Source: Paracoccus aestuariivivens (GTDB taxonomy: Bacteria > Pseudomonadota > Alphaproteobacteria > Rhodobacterales > Rhodobacteraceae). Taken from it: a DNA stretch of 64,000 bases. This document shows positions 8,879 to 16,332 of the stretch, piece by piece. The notes below the pieces were generated by a model that saw nothing but the letters and a program-made list of their open reading frames with translations, was not told the DNA's origin and did no database searches. A program made the translations under genes and the position numbers. The stretch lies in the NCBI RefSeq assembly GCF_009711225.1, contig NZ_WMIE01000001.1, positions 930,001 through 994,000 on the forward strand, written 5' to 3'. How positions within the stretch are numbered: position 1 is the first letter of the stretch; the number at the start of each line of letters is the position of its first letter.

Positions 8879-10615
8879 TTACCCCTGCGGAGCGGCTTCA
8901 AAAGCGCGTAGCGCATCGTCCAGATCCTCGAAGATCATCGTCCGGCCAATGGCATCGCTTAGCCCGCTGCGCTGCATCAGGGCTGCGACGCTTGATTGCA
9001 CCTCGCTTAGCGCCATCCGGATACCCATTCGTTCAATATCGCGGTGCAGGTCTTCGAGCATGGCAATGGCCGTGCTGTCGATCTGTGTGATCGCCGAGGC
9101 GTCGATCACCAGCCATCGCGTATCTGCGGCGCGCGCGGCGATGATTTCATGCAAGCGGTCTGCGATGTGATCCGCGTTGAAAAACAGCATGTTGCCTTGG
9201 ACAAAGCAGATCATCAGCCCCGGTATCGGCTGCGCCTTTGCCGAGCGATGCAGCTTGTAGAAGCCTTGGCTACCGGGAATTTGGCCAAGCAGAACAACCC
9301 TTGGCTGCGTTTCCTTGAGGATGACGTAAACAAAGGTCGCGATGATCGCGACCACGACGCCTTGCAACACGCCGAAGCTTATCGCGCCAGCCATGGCGAT
9401 CAGAGCAAAGACAAATTCGACGCGACTGATACGCCAGATCTGTCGCAGCCCATCAAGGTCGATCACGCTCAGGGCCGCCGCGATCAGGATTGCCCCAAGC
9501 GCAGGGATCGGCAATATCCGTAGATACTTGGCGAAGAATGCCACGGCGATCGCCAATACGATCGCCGCCGCCAGACCGGCAATTTGGGTTTTGCCACCGA
9601 CCGACAGGTTCACCGCCGTCCGCGAGTCCGAGGACGTCACCGCAAATCCGCCCAGCAGCCCCGAGACGATATTTGCCGTGCCGAAGCCGCGCAACTCGGC
9701 ATTCGGATCGACATCCTCTCCGGTGCGCGCGGCAAAGCTGCGCGCGGTGATGATGCCAGCGCCGAAGCTGACGACAAAGATCGCGGCTGCACCCATGAGC
9801 AATTCGGCAAAGGGCAATCCGGCAAGGACCGGAAACCCGATCGAGGGCAAGCCGGTCGGCAAGTTGCCAACTATCCTGATCCCATTGGCCTCGAAATCGA
9901 ACATGATGGACAGCAGACCGGCCAACACGACGACGATGACAGGGCCGGGTATGCCCACAGGCCGAAACCGGACGATCTGAAGGATTGCGAACATCATCAG
10001 GGCCAGCAATAGCGACGGCCAGTGGATGTCATCCGCCTTATCCATCAATTCGGCCAGCGGTGCGATCAGGCCATCGGATTCGATCTTGAGCCCGGTGATA
10101 CGGCCGATTTGACCGATGATGATCGAAATCGCGACTCCGATGAAAAAGCCTGCAAGGATCGGGCGCGATAACAGGCTGGCAATATTACCAAGCTTCAAGG
10201 CACTGGCAGCGAAACAGATCAGGCCGACACCGATTGACAAAAGTGCTGCCGCGCCGACCAGACCTGCCTGAGACAGCGCCGGACTTTGTTGCAGTACCGT
10301 GGCCAGAACACCCGCCATGACCGCCATAGTGGCAGCGTCCGGCCCGACGATGAGCCGACGCGACGGACCGAGCAGGGCGTAGCCGATCACGGACCCGATG
10401 CTTGCGTATATGCCTGTCTCGGGCGGAAGTCCTGCGATTGCCGGATAGGCGATGGCGCTGGGAATGCCTACGGCAGCGATGGCAAGTCCCGCCGAGATAT
10501 CCGAGGTCAGCCAGGCACCACGATATCCTCGCAGGCTGGGAAACAGCCGGAACCATTCCTGCGGTCGGTTGGTGTCGCGGCCTTCTGGCGGTGTATTCGC
10601 GGGAACGTCTGGCAT
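8879..10615 (-). CDS. SulP-family anion transporter with C-terminal STAS domain
   Basis: 578 residues from the ATG at 10615; an in-frame start 25 codons earlier looks like leader. The N-terminal ~420 residues form the 14-segment SulP membrane domain, with DISAGLAIAAVGIPSAIAYP and GLPPETGIYASIGSVIGYALLG near the start. The C-terminal ~110 residues are a STAS domain (WLVIDASAITQIDSTAIAML), the regulatory module shared with anti-sigma-factor antagonists. SulP proteins import sulfate, bicarbonate, C4-dicarboxylates or other anions; the substrate is not decidable here. It is followed 17 bp later by ppk2. The gap to the upstream K+ channel gene (10616-10805) is AT-rich around 10690-10730 and probably holds the promoter. 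Confidence 0.93.
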   Translation of the reverse strand: MPDVPANTPPEGRDTNRPQEWFRLFPSLRGYRGAWLTSDISAGLAIAAVGIPSAIAYPAIAGLPPETGIYASIGSVIGYALLGPSRRLIVGPDAATMAVMAGVLATVLQQSPALSQAGLVGAAALLSIGVGLICFAASALKLGNIASLLSRPILAGFFIGVAISIIIGQIGRITGLKIESDGLIAPLAELMDKADDIHWPSLLLALMMFAILQIVRFRPVGIPGPVIVVVLAGLLSIMFDFEANGIRIVGNLPTGLPSIGFPVLAGLPFAELLMGAAAIFVVSFGAGIITARSFAARTGEDVDPNAELRGFGTANIVSGLLGGFAVTSSDSRTAVNLSVGGKTQIAGLAAAIVLAIAVAFFAKYLRILPIPALGAILIAAALSVIDLDGLRQIWRISRVEFVFALIAMAGAISFGVLQGVVVAIIATFVYVILKETQPRVVLLGQIPGSQGFYKLHRSAKAQPIPGLMICFVQGNMLFFNADHIADRLHEIIAARAADTRWLVIDASAITQIDSTAIAMLEDLHRDIERMGIRMALSEVQSSVAALMQRSGLSDAIGRTMIFEDLDDALRAFEAAPQG

Positions 10616-10805
10616 TTGCGGACGCCTCGTCTGCGGGCTTGCAAAACAGTTAACTGGAAGCTGGATCAGTCGATTCTGGCAAAATAGCACAGCGTAAATA
10701 TATCATATTCCGGCGAAAATTCGCAATTCATAGCGGTTTCTTGCCATGGCGGATCAAACCTGCGGTGGGGTGATACGCACGTGGGGCAGCCTGGCAAACA
10801 GGGCG

Positions 10806-11177
10806 TCACTTGTCCCATCGATGCCCGATATCGGGATCGTCGTCGTTGTCCTCGCTCAGGGCCAATTCGCGCAGGATTGCTTGCGCAAAAGAGGTCACGG
10901 TCAGGACAAACACCCCGATCCCGACCACCAGAAAGCCGATGGCGCAGATCTTGCCAAGCGGGGTCTCGGGTGTCAGGTCGCCATATCCCACCGTCGCCAT
11001 GCTGACGACCGAGAAATAGAACGCATCCAGAAAGCGCCAATGCTCGATCAGCATGAACAGCGCCGATTGCACCAGCGCGATCAGCAGGCAAACCACCATC
11101 AGCGCTTGCACGCGGGGCGTCCGAAAAGCAGTCAGGACGGCAAAGAAAAGCGCGGCATAGGCGTTGACGATGCGCAA
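10806..11177 (-). CDS. Two-TM potassium channel family protein
   Basis: 123 residues from a TTG at 11177, chosen because AGGAGG (11184-11189) sits 6 bases before it; the frame is open further upstream but would overlap the previous gene. Architecture is TM1 (VQALMVVCLLIALVQSALFM), pore helix and selectivity filter SMATVGYGDLTPETP, then TM2 (ICAIGFLVVGIGVFVLTVT). That is the minimal KcsA-like pore, without an RCK/TrkA regulatory domain. The C-terminus is short and acidic. It is the last gene of the minus-strand operon that begins with the decarboxylase; only two bases separate its TTG from the previous stop. It presumably lets K+ balance charge during ion or amino-acid exchange. Confidence 0.85.
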   Translation of the reverse strand: MRIVNAYAALFFAVLTAFRTPRVQALMVVCLLIALVQSALFMLIEHWRFLDAFYFSVVSMATVGYGDLTPETPLGKICAIGFLVVGIGVFVLTVTSFAQAILRELALSEDNDDDPDIGHRWDK

Positions 11178-11179
11178 CC

Positions 11180-11818
11180 TCAGCCTCCTAGTGCGATGGC
11201 GATGCCGACGAGGATAAGTCCAAGTACCACCATGGCAAGTCCGACGCGCCATGCCTGACCCCAATGCCGCCCAAGTGTGCTTCCGGCGATGAACAGCGAC
11301 GCGACGGCTATGCCATGCGACCAGTAAAGCGCGTGGCGGGCGTCCTCGACCAACAGAAAGGGAAGGACGACCGGCAATGTCGCGGCAAAGACCATGGCAA
11401 AGACCAGGGCCGCAGCAAGAAGATCTGCGGGACTAGGACGCGTCTGGCGGCTCGGGGCGGGCAGGCCCAGCAGATGCTGGCGGATGCGTTCCAGATCGGC
11501 CTCACCCAGAGCCTCGGCGGCAAAGGGCGGCAGGGCGGCGGTGATCCGGTGCCGCGCATCGGCCGGGGTGGGGGCGGCGCGCACGGCCTCGAAGCTGTGC
11601 AGCGCCAGCGCCTTTTCGGCGCGGGTCGACAGCAGATACATGGCCGCGTCGATCAGCCCCCAAGCCAGATTGCAGCCAAGCGCGCCGATCAGCATCAGCC
11701 GGACATCCTCGCGCCCGGCCTCGGCAACGTTCAACGAGGCGGTAAAGGTCAGGACCATGATCAGGCCGAACAGGATCTCGCTCGCGCGCGAGATCGGGTC
11801 CAGAAGTCGCGTTGTCAT
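11180..11818 (-). CDS. VIT/CCC1-like integral membrane protein
   Basis: 212 residues from the ATG at 11818, which overlaps the antiporter stop as ATGA. The N-terminal part (SRASEILFGLIMVLTFTASL, then a soluble stretch AEAGREDVRLMLIGALGCNLAWG) resembles the first helices of VIT1/CCC1 iron/manganese transporters. There are about five hydrophobic segments, with a soluble ~70-residue insert between TM2 and TM3. Full VIT proteins have a cytoplasmic metal-binding bundle that I cannot confirm. It sits between a Ca2+/H+ antiporter and a K+ channel, so a cation-handling role is likely but the ion is unknown. Confidence 0.65.
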   Translation of the reverse strand: MTTRLLDPISRASEILFGLIMVLTFTASLNVAEAGREDVRLMLIGALGCNLAWGLIDAAMYLLSTRAEKALALHSFEAVRAAPTPADARHRITAALPPFAAEALGEADLERIRQHLLGLPAPSRQTRPSPADLLAAALVFAMVFAATLPVVLPFLLVEDARHALYWSHGIAVASLFIAGSTLGRHWGQAWRVGLAMVVLGLILVGIAIALGG

Positions 11819-12903
11819 TGCGCGGGGGGCAGGACGTAAAGCGTCAGGCCAAAGATCGCATAGACCATCAGCACCAGAACGCCCAGAAACCATGTCGAAT
11901 GGCCGCCATTGGTCAGCATCGCCGCCGAGATCGCGGCGATCAGCATCATCACGATGGCGCCGGGCCAGAAATCGAGCCCCATCGGGGTGGGGCCGATCAC
12001 GTAGCTCAGAAGCACCAGCAGCGGCCCGACAAACAGCGCGATCTGCGCCGCGCTGCCAAGGGCGATGCTGACGCTGAGATCCAGCCGGTCCTTGCGCGCG
12101 GCCGAGAAGGCCGAGGCGAATTCCGCCGCCCCTCCGACCAGAGAGACGACGATGAAGCCGACAAACGCAGGTGTTAGTCCCAGCGCCGCGCCGGCGACCT
12201 CGACCGAGGCCACGAAAATATGGCTGACCAGCGCGACCAGCACCGTGACCGCGGCCAGCGTGGCCAGCGCGATGCCGATGGGCAGGGCCTCGCCGTGTTC
12301 CTCATGCTCGGCGCTGGAGAAAGCCTCGCGATGGGTGCCGAGCGAGAAATACAGCCCCAGCACATAGCCCGCGATCAGCAGTACCGCGAGCATCAGGCTG
12401 AGACGCTGGATCGCGGCCGGATTGGCCACATGATCCGCCGTCGCCACCGCTGATGGCACCAGCAATGCGACTGTGGCGATGAACAGCAGGCTCGCCTGAA
12501 ACCGCGCGCCGATGCGGTTGAAATCCTGCACATGGTGGCGCAGCCCGCCCAGCAGGAAGGACGCACCCAGCATGAAGAGCGCGTTCGTCACGATGGCCCC
12601 GGCGATGGATGCCTTGACCAGCGCATATTGCCCCGCCGCCAAAGCGGTCAGGGCGATCACCAGTTCAGTCAGATTGCCCAAAGTCGCATTGATCAGCCCG
12701 CCCGCCGCGTCTCCGGTCTTTTCGGCAACCGCTTCCGTGGCAAGGCTGAGCATCGCGGCCAAGGGCACGATGGCCAGAACCGAGAGCAGGAAGAGCAGCG
12801 TGTGGGCCTCGGGCTTGGCCAGTTCCACGACCAGTACGATGGGGACGAAAATCACCAGCCAAAGCAGCGGGGTCGAGCGGATTTTGTCAAGAAGCTGGGA
12901 CAT
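11815..12903 (-). CDS. Calcium/proton exchanger, CaCA (CAX/ChaA) family
   Basis: 362 residues, about 11 TM segments, a duplicated fold. The first alpha repeat is GDAAGGLINATLGNLTELVIAL and the second is FIVVSLVGGAAEFASAFSAARKDRLDLSVSIALGSAAQIALFV; both carry the acidic residue inside the GNxxE / GxAAE signature that binds Ca2+. An acidic/His-rich loop (SAEHEEHGE) lies between the halves. It uses the proton gradient to export Ca2+ (or Na+/K+, as ChaA can). It starts 10 bp after the preceding exchanger gene and overlaps the next by 4 bp, so it is firmly inside the operon. Confidence 0.92.
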   Translation of the reverse strand: MSQLLDKIRSTPLLWLVIFVPIVLVVELAKPEAHTLLFLLSVLAIVPLAAMLSLATEAVAEKTGDAAGGLINATLGNLTELVIALTALAAGQYALVKASIAGAIVTNALFMLGASFLLGGLRHHVQDFNRIGARFQASLLFIATVALLVPSAVATADHVANPAAIQRLSLMLAVLLIAGYVLGLYFSLGTHREAFSSAEHEEHGEALPIGIALATLAAVTVLVALVSHIFVASVEVAGAALGLTPAFVGFIVVSLVGGAAEFASAFSAARKDRLDLSVSIALGSAAQIALFVGPLLVLLSYVIGPTPMGLDFWPGAIVMMLIAAISAAMLTNGGHSTWFLGVLVLMVYAIFGLTLYVLPPAQ

Positions 12904-12913
12904 GCGCGCCTCG

Positions 12914-14602
12914 TCAGACGGTCAGGACCAGAATGGGGCCCATCAACGTCAGGGTCACATTCGAAATGGCATAAGGCACTGTATAGCCAAGGACCGGGGT
13001 CTCGTTCTCGGCGGCCTGCACGGCGGCGTTCAGCCCGGCGGTGCAGGTGAAGCAGCCCGCCAGCGCGCCGCAGATCACGGCTGGGTTCATCCTCAGGACA
13101 TAGCGGGCGTAGAGCAGCGACAGCACAATCGGCACGGTGACCGCGATAATGGCAAGGACCGGCAGCAGGATGCCCTGCTGCTTCAGCAGCGTCACCGCCT
13201 GCGGCCCGGTGCCAAGCCCGACGCAGGCGATGAAGATCGCCAAACCGAAATCGCGCAGATGCAGGGCGGTGGCGGGCGGCAGGCCTCCGAATTTGGGGTG
13301 GCGCGAACGCAGCCAGCCGAAGAGCAGGCCCGAGAGCAGGCAGCCGCCCCCGGTATGCAGCGCGACGGGAGAACCTGCGATAGGCACGGTGATCATGCCG
13401 ATCAGGATGCCGACAATGATGCCAAGACCCAGATAGACGTAATCGACCGCGATGCCCTGATCGATCGCGTAGCCGATGCTCGGGACCGCGTTGTCCAGCG
13501 CCTCAGGCATGCCGTAAAGGCTGACCACGTCGCCCGCCTGCAGCCGCATCTTGGGGCGCGGAATAAGGTTCTGTCCCGCGCGGGTGATCTTGACGACATG
13601 AGTGCCACGCCGCTGCTGCGGGTCGATCTTGGCCCGCACGGCCATGATCGTCTCGCCGATGAAGTCCTTGTTGGTCAGGACGACGGTGCGGGTCTCGCCG
13701 ATCAGGTCGAGGCCGCGCGTGTCGGTGGTCTCAAGGCCCAGAAACGTCTCGGCTTCGAGCAGTTCGTCCAGACGCCCGAGTAGCGCGACCCGATCGCCCA
13801 AGGCCAGTTTGCGGTCCTTGGCGGGTTCAACCGCGCGGCCCCGACGGATGATGCGCTGGACGGTGACGAAGCCGTTGAACTTCTTCTCGAAGCTGGCAAC
13901 GTCAATCTCGGCTTCGGGGCGGGTGACCTGATAGGCGCGTGCGACGATGCCGCGCAGGGCGGATTCCTGCCCCGGATCAAGATCATCGTCCCCGCCGATG
14001 CCCAGTTCTGCGGTGTATTTCGCGGCCTCGGCTTTCAGGTCTATGCCCATCAGTTTCGGCGCGATCAGGCTGACGAAGAAGACGACCAGCGTAAAGCCGA
14101 ACAGATAGGTGATTGCATAGGCCACACCGATATTGGCCTGCATGGCGCTGATCTGCTCGGGCGGCAGGGTCATGCTGCCCAAGGCCTCGCTGGCGGTGCC
14201 GACGGCGGCTGATTCGGTGATCCCGCCCGCGAGCAACCCAGCCGCCGTGCCCTTGTCGAGGCTGAAGACCCGCGCCAGCCCCCAGATCGTGGCATAGATC
14301 AGCGCGCTTGAGACCAGCGACAGATTCACAAGGTTCAGCGTGCTGCGGCCAAGGCTTTGGAAGAAGCTGGGGCCGCTGACATAGCCCAGCGAATAGATGA
14401 ACAGAGCAAAGGCCATGGTCTTGATATTGTTGTCGACCTCGACTCCGATCTGGCCGACGACGATGGCGGCGAACAGCGTGCCGGGGATACCACCGAGTGG
14501 TATCCCCGCGATCTTGATGCGCCCAAGGGCAAAACCGATCGCCACGCAGACGAACAGAACTGCGATCGGAGAGGCGTCGAAGTAGGATCGGATCGCTTCC
14601 AT
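12914..14602 (-). CDS. AspT/YidE-family antiporter, second of a tandem pair
   Basis: 562 residues from the ATG at 14602; a TTG at 14620 is an alternative. Two copies of the AspT/YidE/YbjL duplication domain flank a cytoplasmic region with two TrkA-C (RCK-C) modules (around residues 200-370; VGLVxGD-like segments such as LALGDRVALLG and LQAGDVVSLYGMPE). The first repeat has GIPLGGIPGTLFAAIVVGQIGVEV, the second GSPVALHTGGGCLLSGLLFGW. The founding member exchanges aspartate for alanine, making a proton-motive metabolic cycle with a decarboxylase. It starts 22 bp after its paralogue. The decarboxylase in this operon is Orn/Lys/Arg-type, not aspartate decarboxylase, so the true substrates may differ. 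Confidence 0.9.
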   Translation of the reverse strand: MEAIRSYFDASPIAVLFVCVAIGFALGRIKIAGIPLGGIPGTLFAAIVVGQIGVEVDNNIKTMAFALFIYSLGYVSGPSFFQSLGRSTLNLVNLSLVSSALIYATIWGLARVFSLDKGTAAGLLAGGITESAAVGTASEALGSMTLPPEQISAMQANIGVAYAITYLFGFTLVVFFVSLIAPKLMGIDLKAEAAKYTAELGIGGDDDLDPGQESALRGIVARAYQVTRPEAEIDVASFEKKFNGFVTVQRIIRRGRAVEPAKDRKLALGDRVALLGRLDELLEAETFLGLETTDTRGLDLIGETRTVVLTNKDFIGETIMAVRAKIDPQQRRGTHVVKITRAGQNLIPRPKMRLQAGDVVSLYGMPEALDNAVPSIGYAIDQGIAVDYVYLGLGIIVGILIGMITVPIAGSPVALHTGGGCLLSGLLFGWLRSRHPKFGGLPPATALHLRDFGLAIFIACVGLGTGPQAVTLLKQQGILLPVLAIIAVTVPIVLSLLYARYVLRMNPAVICGALAGCFTCTAGLNAAVQAAENETPVLGYTVPYAISNVTLTLMGPILVLTV

Positions 14603-14624
14603 TTTTGCCCCCCGCGGCAAGCCC

Positions 14625-16316
14625 TCAGATGATCAGCAGCACGATCACCAGCCCCCACAGCGTCAGCAGCGTGTTGCTGACGGCATAGGGGACGGTATAG
14701 CCCAGCATCGGTACGTCGCTTTTGGCGACCTCGCCGACCATGGCGACCGAAGCCGTCGAGGTCCGCGCCCCGCCGCAGCAGCCCAGATTGATCGCGTCGT
14801 CGAATTTGAAGATATATTTGCCGATATAGGGCGCGATCAGCATCGGGACGGCGGTCGCAAACAGGCCCCAGAAGAACAGGCCGAAGCCCGCCTGTTTCAG
14901 CCCGGCGACGAAGGTCGGCCCCGAAGTGATGCCGACAATCGCGATAAAGACGTTGAGGCCCACCGAGTTCATGAACCACAGAGTCGGCTGTGGGATATTG
15001 CCGATCTGCGGCTTGACGGTCCTGAGCCAGCCGACGATCAGCCCGACGATCAGCGCGCCGCCCGAGGTCGAGAGCGTGATCGGAATCCCCCGCACCGGCA
15101 GGACATAGGCCCCGATCAGCCCGCCGATAAAGATCGAGAGGCCCACCAGAACCATATTCGTGACCGTCTGCGGCCTATCGGCGAAGCCAACTTTCTTCAC
15201 GAATTCCGCGACATGGGCGCTGGACCCCGCGACGCGCACGATATCTCCGCGATTGAGCTTGGTCTTGGGCATGACCGGGATATTCACCGCCATCGAGCCG
15301 CGCCGGATCGAGTTCAGGTAGACCCCGCGGGTATAGGGCTCGCGCGCAAGGTCGATCAGCTCGCGCCCGTCCAGCGCTTTGTTGGTCAGCAGCACATCGA
15401 CGGCCTCGACCGGGATATCCAGAAGCTCGCGGTCATCGACCTCTTCGGTCTCGCCAAACAGGTTGACCAACACGTCGCGCTTGCCCGAGACGGCGACCAC
15501 GTCGCCCGCCTTCAGCACCGTATCGGGGCCGGGACTGACCAGTTCTCCGTCACGGCGAATGCGCTCGACAAAGATGCGCTCGCCCTCGCCAAGTCCTTCG
15601 GCTTGGGCGGGGGTCTTACCGACGGCGACGCCGCCCTCGCGGACGCGATAGGCGCGAAGCTCGCGGGCGCGCCATGCGCTCAGGTGGCTCGCATCCTTGG
15701 AGCCGCCCGCCAGAACCTCGCGCTCATAGCGGGCGCAGGCCTCGGCGATGTTCACGCCCAGCATTTTCGGCCCCAGAAAGGCCAGAATCCAGCCGGTGCC
15801 GATGGTCCCGAAAAGATAGGTGATGGCATAGGCCACCGGCATTAGATCCAGTTCCGCCTTGGCCTGATCGGGCGGCAGTCCCGCGCCGTTGATCGCATCC
15901 GTCGCCAGCCCCATCGAGGCCGAGATGGTCTGCGCCCCGGCCAGCAGCCCCGCTGCGAGCCCCGCGCCATAGCCCGAGACCTTGGCCGCGATCCACACCA
16001 CCGCAAGGCAGAGGACCGAGACGACGACCGCAAAGATCGCCTGCGGCAACCCGTCCGTGGCGATGCCGCGAACGAATTGCGGCCCGACGCCGAAGCCCAC
16101 GGCGAACAGGAACATGATGAAGAAGATCGACTTCACTTGGGACGAAATCTCGATCCCGAGTTGGCCGATGATGACGCCCGCCAGCAATGTGCCGGTCACC
16201 GCGCCAAGGCTGAAGCTGCCGAATTTGCGCGCGCCCACCCAATAGCCCACCGCCAGCGTCAGAAAGATCGCCAGCTGCGGATTGGCGCGAAGCGTATCTG
16301 CAATATAGCCGAACAT
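14625..16316 (-). CDS. AspT/YidE-family antiporter, first of a tandem pair
   Basis: 563 residues. Same architecture as its neighbour: membrane half with GSFSLGAVTGTLLAGVIIGQ, two central TrkA-C modules (LKAGDVVAVSGKRDVLV and LNRGDIVRVAGSSAHV), second membrane half with GIPITLSTSGGALIVGLIVGW. The two proteins are clearly diverged, so the tandem is old rather than a recent duplication. The family is electrogenic and may work as a dimer; two different subunits could form a heterodimer, which is inference. It begins 16 bp after the decarboxylase stop, so the two are almost certainly co-transcribed. Confidence 0.9.
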   Translation of the reverse strand: MFGYIADTLRANPQLAIFLTLAVGYWVGARKFGSFSLGAVTGTLLAGVIIGQLGIEISSQVKSIFFIMFLFAVGFGVGPQFVRGIATDGLPQAIFAVVVSVLCLAVVWIAAKVSGYGAGLAAGLLAGAQTISASMGLATDAINGAGLPPDQAKAELDLMPVAYAITYLFGTIGTGWILAFLGPKMLGVNIAEACARYEREVLAGGSKDASHLSAWRARELRAYRVREGGVAVGKTPAQAEGLGEGERIFVERIRRDGELVSPGPDTVLKAGDVVAVSGKRDVLVNLFGETEEVDDRELLDIPVEAVDVLLTNKALDGRELIDLAREPYTRGVYLNSIRRGSMAVNIPVMPKTKLNRGDIVRVAGSSAHVAEFVKKVGFADRPQTVTNMVLVGLSIFIGGLIGAYVLPVRGIPITLSTSGGALIVGLIVGWLRTVKPQIGNIPQPTLWFMNSVGLNVFIAIVGITSGPTFVAGLKQAGFGLFFWGLFATAVPMLIAPYIGKYIFKFDDAINLGCCGGARTSTASVAMVGEVAKSDVPMLGYTVPYAVSNTLLTLWGLVIVLLII

Positions 16317-16332
16317 GACTTATCCCCCTTTC

